From positions 430,515,265 through 430,579,264 of the forward strand of contig NC_085138.1 in assembly GCF_035046485.1 (NCBI RefSeq): 64,000 nt of DNA, in the 5' to 3' direction. The notes below the pieces were generated by a model. The model worked only from the letters and a program-made list of their open reading frames with translations, did not search any database and was not told where the DNA came from. The stretch is from Aedes albopictus. Its lineage: Eukaryota; Arthropoda; Insecta; Diptera; Culicidae. Shown one piece after another: positions 23,641 through 34,482 of the stretch; position 1 is the first letter of the stretch; every line of letters begins with the position of its first letter. Both the position numbers and the translations under genes were made by a program.

Positions 23641-24310
23641 GCCATATGTAATGCCAAAAACTTAGAAAAATTTTCCTTTGCAACCTTAGCGGCGTGCAGT
23701 GCTCTATAGCAAGCAACAAACTATTGGTCATTAGAAGCATTTGAGCAAAATTGATTTTTGTCTGCAAACACAATAGGGGGATTCACTTAACAGCGTAAAC
23801 TGATTAAACTGATTAAACGTCGCGATCATCAAGGCAATCTTTGGTTATTTCATTCACAAAATCATGAAACATTTCAAATAAGCAGAAAATCATGGCTTAC
23901 GCAGCAATTTAATTTGTTTAGTGAGTACCCCTAATATATTATTCTTTACGCAGGATTTCAAAACCATTTTCTCAGATACAGTTGTTGCGTCCGATAGCTG
24001 CGAGTCTTATTAAATGAGGCTGCCTTTAATCTTCATTATTGGTTATTTACATTGATGTGAATGAAACAAAAAATAATTCATGCAATATTTTATATTTTTT
24101 TATGTTATATTATATTTATTTTATATTTTTTTCGATTTACTTAATGCAAGTATAAATTTTATTAAATACGAAATACTTTTTTCAATAGGCTTAGTAGAAA
24201 GCTACGTAGCATATCATAAACCCCTACCCCCCTATCGTCACACTTCGTCACAAAATCACAAACACCCCCCTCCCCCCTAAAAAGCTACGTCATTTATGGA
24301 CGACCCCATA

Positions 24311-26371
24311 GGGGATCTAAACGCTCAGGTAGGCCAGGAGGAGGAATTCAGACCGACGATTGGAAAGTTCAGCGCCCATCAGCTGACGAACGAAAATGGC
24401 CTACGCCTCATCGATTTCACCGCCTCCAAGAACATGGCCATTCGTAGCACCTTCTTCCAGCACAGCCTCCCGTATCGTTACACCTGGAGATCACCACAAC
24501 AAACGGAATCGCAAATCGACCACGTTCTGATTGATGGACGGCACTTCTCCGACATTATCGACGTCAGGACCTATCGTGGCGCTAATATCGACTCTGATAA
24601 CTACCTGGTGATGGTTAAACTGCGCCCAAAACTCTCCGTTATTAACAATGTACAGTACCGGCGGCCGCCCCGGTACGATCTAGAGCGACTGAAGCAACCG
24701 GATGTCGCCATCGCATACGCGCAGAATCTGGAGGCAGCGTTGCCGGACGAGGGTGTGCTCGATGTGGCCCCTCTAGAGGACTGCTGGAGTACTGTCAAAG
24801 CAGCCATCAACAACGCAGTCGAGAGCACCATCGGGTACGCGGAACGGAGTCGACGATACGATTGGTTCGACGAGGAGTGTAGAGCGGTTCTGGAGGAGAA
24901 GGACGCAGCGCGGGCGGTAATGCTGCAGCATGGAACCCGACAGAATGTGGAGTGATACAGACAGAAGCGGAAGCAGCAAACCCGTCTCTTCCGGAAGAAA
25001 AAGCGCCGCCTGGAAGAAGCGGAGTGCGAGGAAATGGAACTTCTGTGCCGTTCACAAGAAACACGGTTCTACCAGAAGCTCAACGCATCCCGCAAAGGCT
25101 ACGTGCCGCAAGCCGAAATCTGCAGGGAGAAGGATGGAAGCTGGACTTCGACGAGCACTTCGATGAGCACTTGAATGGCGAAGAGAATGTAGGCGTGGGG
25201 AATCGAGGCAGCAGAGGACGGAAACGAATCAACTCCCACGCTGAGGGAAGTTAAGGATGCCATCGACCAGCTCAAAAACAACAAAGCGGCTGGTAAGGAC
25301 GGTATCGCAGCAGAACTCATAAAAATGGGCCCGGAAAAGTTGGCCACCTGTCTGCACCAGTTAGTATTCAAGATCTGGGAAACCGAACAGCTACCGGAGG
25401 AGTGGAAGGAAGGGATAATCTGTCCCATCCACAAGAAAGGCGACAAGTTAATGTGTGAGAACTTCCGAGCCATCACCATTTTGAATGCCGCCTACAAAGT
25501 GCTATCCCAGATCATCTCCCGTCGTCTTTCACCTAAAGTAAATGAGTTCGTTGGAAGTTACCAAGCCGGTTTCATCGACGGCCGGTCGACAACGGCAAAT
25601 CCTCCAGAAATGCCGTGAATACAAGGTCCCAACGCACCACCTGTTCATCAACTTCAAGTCGGCATATGACAGTAGGTATAGACCGCACAGAGCTATGGAA
25701 AATCATGGACGAGAACAGCTTTCCCGGGAAGCTTACCAGACTGATAAGAGCAACGATAGACGGTGTGCAGAACAGCGTAAGGATTTCGGGTGAACTATCC
25801 AGTTCATTCGAATTTCGACGGGAACTACGACAAGGTGATGGACGTTCCTGCCTGCTATTCAACATCGCCCTGGAAGGTGTTATGCGACTAACTGAGCTCA
25901 ACAGCCGGGGTACGATCTTCACGAAATCCAGCCAATTTGTCTGTTTTGCGGATGACATGGATATTATTGCTAGAACATTTGGAACGGTGGCAGAACAGTA
26001 CACCCACCTGAAACGTGAAGCAGCAAAGGTCGGACTGGTGGTGAATGCGGCTAAGACAAAGTACATACTGGTAGGTGGAACTGAGCGGGGCAGGACAAAC
26101 CTTGGCAGCGATGTTACGATATACGGGGATATTTTCGAGGTAGTAGTAGAATTCGTCTGCCTCGGTTCCTTGCTAACGGCTGACAATAACGTGAGCCGTG
26201 AAATACGAAGGCGCATCATCAGTGGAAGTCGTGCCTACTACAGGCTCCAGAAGAAACTGCGGTCAAAAAACATTCACCCCCGCACCAAATGTACCATGTA
26301 CAATACGCTAATAAGACCGGTGGTTCCCTACGGACACGAGACATGGACGATGCTCAAAGAGGACCTGCAAG
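24311..26371 (+). pseudogene. RTE non-LTR retrotransposon, endonuclease C-terminus and RT
   Basis: It continues the copy begun at 20985. Endonuclease tail: GDLNAQVGQEEEF, then SQIDHVLIDGRHFSDIIDVR and NIDSDNYLVMVK (the usual SDH is SDN here, a change at the catalytic His). The RT follows: KNNKAAGKDGIAAELIKMGP, EEWKEGIICPIHKKGDK, LFINFKSAYDS (motif A; D changed to N in the usual FIDFK), LRQGDG (motif B) and CFADDMD (motif C, FADD intact). Frameshifts lie near 24955, 25600 (a short deletion after GRSTT, where QIFTLR-type residues normally sit) and 25675, and in-frame stops near 25170-25195. The copy is dead. It is interrupted again at 26372 by a hAT-type MITE. Confidence 0.92.
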
Positions 26372-26984
26372 CAGACATGTCCAAACACTGCACTGCACGA
26401 GGAGTCGATGCTTAAACACACCACCGTGGGTGCCAAGCCACCACCTAGCTCTCCGCTTTTCAGAACGAACGCGCACCGTGTCTGGCTCAACACCGGTGTC
26501 GGTGGCGGTGCTCAGGCACTGGGCACGGTGTTTGACGCTTCGGGTAACACGGAGCCCGAGTGTTTCCGATTATGCAAAACACTCGTGCGAGTTCAAGAAC
26601 TCGGCGCCGTTCATTCTCCGGCACCAGTTGCAAATGCTGTTGGTCGACGACGAGAGTGAAGTACTTGGCGGCTCCTTTTGTGTCTTTCTCGTCCCTTCTG
26701 ACTCAGTGGCTCTGATGCAGCCAAGCTAGCACGCACTGTGGCCGAACTCACTGCTTTGGTGTTTCATACAATCGGAAACACTCGGCCTCCGTGCCCAACC
26801 AAAACTGAAACACGGAGCCGAAACTGAGGCTCGAGTTATAACACCGACACGAGTGTTTCGCCAGTCGCACTGCGTGTTCATCAGTAGAAGCTGAACGAAG
26901 GTGGTGATATGAACACACACGGTGGTGTGTTTACGGGCAAACACGCCACCGGTGCGGCACGGTTTGGTGTTTTGCCCATGTCTG
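26372..26984. mobile_element. 613-bp hAT-type MITE/foldback inserted in the RTE
   Basis: The 8-bp target duplication CCTGCAAG is exact at 26364-26371 and 26985-26992, and removing the insertion restores the RTE reading EDLQALGVFERRVLR. Inverted ends: CAGACATGTCCAAACAC on the left; the right end inverted reads CAGACATGGGCAAAACAC. The body is GC-rich and itself an imperfect foldback (CGAGTGTTTCCGATT near 26560 and its inverse near 26765). ORFs such as 26408-26659 are shadows. The 8-bp duplication and CA..TG ends fit the hAT superfamily. Confidence 0.92.
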
Positions 26985-26992
26985 CCTGCAAG

Positions 26993-27345
26993 CACTCGGA
27001 GTTTTCGAGCGACGCGTGCTGAGGACGATCTTCGGCGGCGTGCAGGAGAACGGTGTATGGCGGAGAAGGATGAACCACGAGCTCGCTGCACTCTACTGTG
27101 AACCCAATATCCTGAAAGTGACTAAAGATGGACGGATACGGTGGGCAGGGCATGTTGCAAGAATGCCGGACAACAACCCTGCAAAGTTGGTGTTTGCTAA
27201 CCATCCGGTTGGTACAAGAAGGCGTGGAGTGCAGAGAGCATGATGGGCGGACCAGGTGAAGTGTGATCTGGCGAGCGTTGGGCGTGACCGACGTTAGAGA
27301 GCTGCAGCTGCAAATCAAGTATTATGGCGGCAAATTGTTGATTCA
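26993..27345 (+). pseudogene. RTE non-LTR retrotransposon, C-terminal end and 3' tail
   Basis: Encodes LGVFERRVLRTIFGGVQENG, RRMNHELAALY and GRIRWAGHVARMPDNNPAKL, the typical RTE C-terminus, followed by stops at 27241 and 27296. The short 3' end is AT-rich (TTAAATAAAACAAAAATCC). Confidence 0.88.
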
Positions 27346-29000
27346 GTGTTATCATGAATTTGATGTTGAATTAAATAAAACAAAAATCCTTACAGAATTC
27401 TCATAAACTTTTGAAATAATTTTTTAATAACGTGTCAATGGTGGGACATTGGTGGCGGTAATCTCTTGGTTTTGAATCATCTAGCGTTTGCACGTATATC
27501 TGAATATTGCGAAACACACTGGATCAATCCGTTCCCCACCATCTTAGCAAACTACAGTAGAGTCACTTGGCATAATACGGAACCACACGATGAAGTCAAC
27601 TTGCTCCGCCAAAGCTTCTATCCTCAATGAGATAGCTTCACACTGACAACCTCGTCATGGTGCTGGCTGTTACTAATACCTGCTAGGGGAAGGATACTCA
27701 AGGGGAATAACACTAAACTATATTTACACCCCCAGAATACACTTAATTTGTTTCGTCGGAAAACCATGTTCTTTCATTATCTTCCAAATTGCATTTTGTT
27801 CAACTGATTCGCGTTCAAATCAATAAGAATAAATATTCATGAGAAATCAATGATTAAATGTTTTTTTTTTATTTAGTTATTAAAAAAAATGAAAACTATT
27901 CATCTTCCGATATGAAGAACTTTAGTTTCCATTTGAATCTTCGCGTATTCATGGTGAGGGCTGAATAGTTTTTAAATAAACAAAACATGATTTCTATACT
28001 CCCAATTTCCCAATTTCAATTTCCATGTCATTCAGCGTGTCAAAAGCTTCGACGTGATTACGGAGCTTAATGAAGTAAATACCTATCCTGAGACCTGCTG
28101 ATTCAAACCGAAATTCTCTCTGTTATGAATCTGCAGCAGCAATAGCTGGTAGCATCCCACCACCCACAGTAACGAACCTGCTCTGATTTTACAACTAGGT
28201 TACCACCAGCCAGCGATGCATTTTTATGCAAATTATCGCCGTTAGCAAAATAGAAAAACATTAGCTTACGTCTGCCGTGTACCTACAAGCTCACCACTAC
28301 CTTACCTTTTAGTCCATCTCTATCATAGTCTCGGGGAATCTTCAGTCCACCGCACCGCTACTAGCCACATTGGAAAAGCAACACGAAAAAAAACTATTTT
28401 CCTATTCAAATCAGCTTCCACTCGCTCTGATGGGTCCTCGTGGCCCAAGCTCTCGAATCGTTCGTCGTCGTCGTCGACGACGATTATTCACTGCACAATT
28501 TGCACCCATAGCAGACAGGCAGCCACCCACGCCATGCCACCACCACAGATGCAGTGTTACCCATCGCCATCACCACAGACCGACTGGTCTCATTTGCTTT
28601 CGGTTGGTTCTTTTCTCTGTTTTCCCCCGAAAGAAACGCTGCACTTCTTCCTTCTGTCCTTGGTGATGTGTCACAGACAGAGGGACGAGAAGTTTTGCGG
28701 AAATCGGCGTCCGATACTCAGTAATGGCTAAACATTCAAGGTACTCATTTTTTTGAACTCTTGAACTCATGAACATACAGCTCTGCTGATGGAACATAGA
28801 TGACCGTACCAATCAAATGGAACCTTAGGTTGGCTTAACATTACCAATATGTACCTTTGAGAGTCCTAAGCATTATAAAGACAATAACGGCGCCGGCCAC
28901 GTCCTTACGGTTATCAAAGTGGGGAAGGAATGCTAGTGTAGCATTCGTTGCTACTAGAGAACGAGCATACCTCTGCATCTCCACAGTTGTCGTGGGAAGA
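27346..29000. other. Non-coding DNA
   Basis: AT-rich up to about 28300, then more balanced with a CGTCGTCGTCGTCGACGACG self-complementary run at 28464-28483 and CACCAC-rich segments. The frame 28370-28666 is unsupported. No repeat family recognised. Confidence 0.3.
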
Positions 29001-29004
29001 AGTT

Positions 29005-29210
29005 TTTGTGAGTGGTAAGTGAGGTTCGATTCCCGGTATGTCCAGTAACTTTTCTTAATGGAAAATTTCCTTGACTTCCTAGGGCATACAGTTAGAGTAT
29101 CTTCGTGCGAACCGCACGATAGAACACATGCAAAATGGTCATTGGCAAGGTCTCAGTTAATAATTTTAGAAACGCTGATAGAATACTAAGAAGAAAAGCG
29201 AGAGGAAGTG
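29005..29210 (+). mobile_element. Diverged Feilai SINE fragment
   Basis: GGTTCGATTCCCGGTATGTCCA is followed by TTTCCTTGACTTCCTAGGGC, GAGTATCTTCGTGC and CACATGCAAAATGGTCATTGG. Box B and body are recognisable; the 5' head (box A) is missing or unrecognisable and the tail is decayed. Confidence 0.8.
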
Positions 29211-30950
29211 ATGAAGTGAGAGTGACAGAAGCTAATCAGCATTTTAAATTACACATTGATAGCTTTTGGCATCCACTTGTCTTTGTCAGTCAGTACCATT
29301 GCAAGTGTATTTCCCTCAAGCGAAAAAAAACCCTGCTACATCACTTTACTAGGACTGCCAGGCACTAGCAGAAGCGGCAGATCGGTAATGGAAATGGGAA
29401 ATTTATTTGGATTTAATTAGTTTTGCTTTTCTTTGCCATTACGATTGTAGAAGTTGAATTAGACCAGAGCAGTTGTAGGTGCATGCTGGTGCAGCAAAGG
29501 AGTACCAAGCCAAGTTTACAACACCTTCTCACCTAGATTGAATCCGGAAAGCTAATCCCAACCTTTATTGGGATGGACACATCCGGAACTTCCAAATGTT
29601 ATTCTATTCGGCAGAAAATTTGGAATGACTTTTCTCTCCTAGTTGTTTAATTTCTTTCGGATGCCAAACTGGGATGTTGAAATATCTGGTTTAAAGTTCG
29701 ATTTGATGGGTTTTCTACTGATATTTTCCTTTCACACGGAAATAAGAATTTTCATTCTGTTTTCTACTTGAGTGAACGTAAAACCGAAATTCGATATCTC
29801 GCAGTTTGTTACGCAGCGCCCATACACGCACGATTATTGGTACATTTTTAAAGTTCTTCTTTCCTCTAATTACAATACTTTCAACTAGTGCCCGAACGTT
29901 CGAGCGTTGGTTTAGTTTTTTAGGTATTTTTTCGCGATTTTTTCTGTACCGTTTTCTTATCCAATGTATTCTGCTTACTCGTCACTTAAAACAAAGATTA
30001 GACTAAACAGCTCGTCGCATCTCAGATATGTGACACTTTCTCGACTCCGATGCATCCAATCTCGAATACCGCATACATCATCTTCATCTTCTCCTCTCCA
30101 ATTCACCGACCGATTCCTAACCGAGCTCTATTTGTTTACAATAAACTAAATTCTCTGTATTTCTTCTATAATATCTGTATATGTATATGTATATAGATTC
30201 ACCTACCGAAAACAGGGGGCCAAAACGTGTACATACAGTGTGCTGCTGCAGTGTCGTTGTTGCTCCGTGTCGCCGATAGTTGCTTTTCTCCGTCGCGCTA
30301 TGTCCACCACTATTTACAAGATGTACATTAGTTTATTTGCTAGATGTTGGGTACACTGTTTCTCCCTTTTTTTTATTTTACACCCTGCGCGGTTTTTGAT
30401 GACCAACCAGACAGTCCTGCGGATGCAAATTTGAAGAAAAAAGCGTTATTAAATAAGATAATGATCAGCCAAACATCGAATTTGTCATGAAAATGATTTA
30501 ACGGATAACATCAGAGAAGATAAAAATTCTTATAGCGGAAAATGTTGTAACAAAATGAGAAATTAAAAAAATGGACCCTGAAGAAGACCTTCTTTCACTT
30601 CGAAACGTAGGCGAAGCCAATTAATCAGAGAGTTTAAATTTCATGCAAGTAGTCAAAGACAAATATCTACCATTATCTTGAATATCACATTAAACAATAA
30701 GTCTTTTAAATTTTGGATTTCAAGAAAGTTTGAAAATTTCTGACCACCCTATTTCATCTAAGATAAACGAAAATTCGTTAACCTTCCGTAACTCGCGCGG
30801 TTGGCTACCTGTGTCAGCACCACGCTAACGCTGAGTACAAAAAGCGAGATTTTTTCAACATGTTGTACAAAATACAACAGCGCGATCGCTCGAGGGTTAA
30901 ATATGCTTTTCCGCAGCTTTGATATCATCACGTGATTGTTTATTATATTT
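29211..30950. other. Non-coding DNA
   Basis: AT-rich, with a TATATGTATATGTATATAG run near 30176-30197. A CCTGAAGAAGACCTTC...CGAAACGTAGGC phrase near 30576-30613 resembles the hammerhead-like motif at 22 kb. No gene can be supported. Confidence 0.35.
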
Positions 30951-31619
30951 TGTTATTTTTCGGAAGCGGAAATTCCTGTAGCAATTTCTATCTGATTGCC
31001 TTCAGAAGCTACTCAGGAAATGCCTTTGGCAATTTCTTCAGCAATTTATTTGGCAATTCTGTCTCGAATTTCTTTTAATAATTTCCTTACGAATATTTTG
31101 TTCAATTTCTAAGAATTTCCTTCGTCAATTGCCTCAGCAATGTCTTTGGAAACCCTTTTGGGGATGACTTCTGAAACTCCTTAGATCATGCTTTTGGTAA
31201 TTCACCCAGAAATTGATTAGGCTATTACTTTGAGAATCCCTTTGGGAATTTCTCCCCTATTCCCTTAAGAAACCTTACTCATATTTCTTGTTTTTTTTTC
31301 GGTATTTTGTTTGGTAATTCCTTCGGCAGCTCCTTGGAGAATTCTTTCGAAAATTCTGTTACGATTTGGTTCGGCATTCCGAAAAATAAATCGTTCTGCG
31401 AATTCTTTGGGTATTATTTAGAAATGTCTTAAAAAAACCATAGGCATTTTTTTGGAAATTCCTATAGTTATTGATATGGAAATTCCTTCAGCTATCTGTC
31501 TTGAAATTTCTTTAGCAATTGTTTATGAAATTCTTTCAGCAATTACTCCAAAAATCACTTCTGCAATTCTTTAAGCATCCAATTTGAAAATTCCTCTGGC
31601 ACCTGATTTATCAATACAA

Positions 31620-31950
31620 CAGACAAACAGACGTAACACTCTTCTATTGAACTTGGCACATGCATTTAACAATTAATTTGAAGTTCATTTGATTTCCGCG
31701 ATTTTTCCACCAGAGGCGCTAGTGTTCGATCGCTTCGACATTTACTAGTGTACACGTTGTTGAACTATGCAAACGAAAATTACAGGCGATTTTTGTAGTA
31801 GTGTGCGTGATAGGAAAACGTCAAACCGCACTTCATCATGGCCGACAGTGTTTTGCGCGAATCTATCAATAGGTGGAAGCATGTTCATGAAAAAGACATC
31901 GGGCAAAATTTTTATATGAATTTCATCTAAGAGTTATGCCTGTTTGTCTG
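31620..31950. mobile_element. MITE with CAGACAAACAG termini, copy A (331 bp)
   Basis: The left end CAGACAAACAGACGTAACAC is mirrored at the right (GTTATGCCTGTTTGTCTG). The interior is unlike the surrounding array and contains CCAGAGGCGCTAGTG and ATCATGGCCGACAG. A clear target duplication is not visible. Same ends as the element at 50751-51003. Confidence 0.8.
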
Positions 31951-32323
31951 TGATAATACGTTTTGAAATTATTTTTGGCAATTTTCTCACGTTTCATTTT
32001 TAGTATTTATTCTGTAAGAATTACTTCGGCAATATCTTTGGAAATCTTTTCGGGAATTCTTTCTGCAACTCCTTTGGGAGTTTCTTCGGAAATTTCTTTG
32101 GAATTTTCCTTGTAAATTATTTTGATATTTCCTCTGAGACTTGGTTTGGCAATTTCTTGGTGAATTCCTTTAAAAATTCCTTCCTCAATATACTCTGAGA
32201 ATGTTTTTATTCCTGCGGGAAATTCTTTCGGAAATTCCGTTACGAATTTCTTCGGTATTTCGAAAAAAAATGGCCGATCTTTTGGGTTGAATTTAGAAAA
32301 TTCTTTCAAATTCTATTAATAAC

Positions 32324-33242
32324 GACAGAACTCGAAAAAAATGAGACACAAAGAATAATGTATAACTTTTGATTGCGTGCACAAAAATAGCTGATTTTTT
32401 TTACCAGGAGTAGTACATTATGTGTAGCTAATACCATAAAAATTTCATTAAAATCGGTTAAGTATTGGCGGAGATATCGTCGAAACAAAAGACTTACCAT
32501 TTGAGTATCTTGGGCCAAACAAACACTTTAAAAAATATCACATTTTTTTACCTAAAACTGTAGAGCCGAAATGCTGAACCGATTTCAATGAAAATTTGTC
32601 TGTACAAAAAGTATGTATGTAGATGTATTGTGTCAAAATTTCATTCAATTTGATTTGACCTTTAAAAAGTTATAGCCATACATATATGTAGCACTATGTC
32701 ACAATAAGCAGATGTGGTTTTTGGTATAGTGACTTTCAAACTGCTCTAACTTTTAAAATGTTTAATCAATATGGCTGAAATTTTCACTGAGAATAGATTA
32801 ACACAACGATTTCACACTGTCAAAGTTTAAAAAAAATCGGGACAGTGTTGCCAATACTACAGACTAAATAATGCACACTGATTTTAAAATGTTAAAAAGT
32901 GTCCAAAATTTGAAAACCCCGTTTTTTTGTTTGAATTGTTAAAAAAAGTACTGAACCGATTATAATGAAATTTTATTATGACTTACTTGAAGAACTTACA
33001 GTCAAATTTTCAGACGTTTTGATGAGCTAACAACCAAGTTATAGCCTAAACAATTTTTAATATGGAAGCCCAAAATTTCCAAAATCACCTTTTATTGTGC
33101 CAATACTGAACCGATTTTGATGAAATTTTTAGGGCAATAACTACACATAACATGCTATTCCTGATTAAAAAATCGGCAATTTTTGTGAACGCAATCAAAA
33201 GTTATCATTAGTTTGAGTGTCTCATTTTTTTCGAGTCCAGTC
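32324..33242. mobile_element. 919-bp inverted-repeat element in the array
   Basis: The arms match over at least 130 bp: the left starts GACAGAACTCGAAAAAAATG and the right inverted starts GACTGGACTCGAAAAAAATG. Both continue with AACTTTTGATTGCGT and TTATGTGTAG. The middle holds AT-rich sequence with several AAAATTTCATTAAAATCGG-like phrases. No ORF with a domain. Confidence 0.85.
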
Positions 33243-33963
33243 TTTATTTACTTTGAAATTCCTTTAGTTATTTCAATGGAAATCCATTCAGCAATTTCTT
33301 TTATTTTTTTCATCATTTTTTTTTTGTCATTCAACTTTGGAAATTACTTCAGCAATTTCTCTCGAAATTTCTTTAACAACTTTCTTAGGCTTTTTTTGTA
33401 ATATCTTTGGAAATCCCTCTGGGAGTGCCTGCGCTAATTGCTTTAGCAATATCTTTGGAAATCCGCTAGAGAATGACTTCTGTAACTTCTTTGGGAGTTT
33501 CTTCGTAAATTTATACGGAATTTCATTTGTAAATCATTCTGGCAATGCATCCGGAAATGGATTTAGCAGTTGACTTGTTAAAATCTTCAAAAATGTCTTC
33601 GGGCAGTTTTTCCTTAAGAGTATCTTTTTTGACAATTCTTCTATAAATTCTTTCGGTAAACTATCTGGGAGTTTTCTCCGCAAAAACTTTCGAAATTTCT
33701 TTGCCAACTCCAATGAAAATTACTTGTGCAATTACTTTTGAAATTTCTTTGACAACTTTCTTAAAATTTTTTATTATTATTTCTTTAGAAATTCCTCTTG
33801 GAATTCCTGCGCCAAGTGCTGTGGAAATCCTCTAGGGAATGAATTCTGTAACTCCTTTGGGAATTCCTTTGATAATTTCTATGTTACTTCTTTTGTAGAT
33901 CCTTTTGGAAATTATCCTGAAATTGATTTGGCAACTGCCTTGGAAAAAACTTCAAGCTCGAAG

Positions 33964-34482
33964 CAGGGATAGGGTGCTACTCAAAACTCTTTGCGTGCCG
34001 CACACTCTGCTACGAGACAGCACAACAAACTAGAAGGAGACGAGTACGCGCAATCGGTTGTGTGTTGCTCGCTTACTTTGCCGCGCGCTGGAGCTCTCCC
34101 GTCTCTCACGCTTTGTCGTATGCACTCTCTCGGTGCTTGTCTCCGTGCTTTGCGCTTGGATTGATACTACGCATGATTGGAAAAATTTCGAATCAAACGA
34201 CCCATCACTTGTCAGCCCTTGACAAGCTTAACAGCTTTGCCGAAAACACAAACTCTTCAATTAATTTATTAATTGATTTTTTCTGTTTGGAGACAAGCAC
34301 AGTCCCAAGCACCGCGCATTACTCCCTGCGCCGTAGAGCTAGTGCTGCGATTGTCTCTCGCACAATTACAAAAGCTCTCACTCATACGTCTCTTGTCTCT
34401 CGGCAAAACGGGAGACGAGCACTTGCGATTGTGTGAAACACACGCTGTTTTCGCACCGCACGGTGCATGCCGCCAATCCCTG
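33964..34482. mobile_element. 519-bp hAT-type MITE in the array
   Basis: Ends CAGGGATAGG and CCAATCCCTG are inverted with one mismatch; the exact 8-bp duplication GCTCGAAG is at 33956-33963 and 34483-34490. The body is GC-rich compared with the array and partly self-inverse (GAGACAAGCAC and GTGCTTGTCTC). ORFs 34062-34436 and 34269-34547 are shadows. The 8-bp duplication and CAGGG ends fit hAT. Confidence 0.93.

Larger units (their letters stand above)
21571..24307. mobile_element. 2.7-kb non-autonomous DNA element with GGGGTCGTCC termini, copy 1
   Basis: The ends are inverted repeats of about 29 bp: GGGGTCGTCCATAAATGACG on the left and its exact inverse on the right. ATA is duplicated at 21568-21570 and 24308-24310, and the interrupted RTE endonuclease frame is continuous across the empty site. 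Subterminal regions have C-rich tracts and ACGTAGC motifs. The interior holds CGCCGACATCAAGACC and GATTATCACCAAAGCTAATG (shared with copy 2), two hammerhead-like 125-bp units and arrays of GGATTCCTTC units. No transposase frame is present. The superfamily is uncertain; a 3-bp duplication would fit PIF/Harbinger-like elements, but the TIR sequence is not one I can assign. Confidence 0.9.

Noticed and set aside
26408..26729. ORFs of 83 and 146 codons
   Set aside because: They lie within or across the hAT MITE and overlap its inverted arms; no domain.
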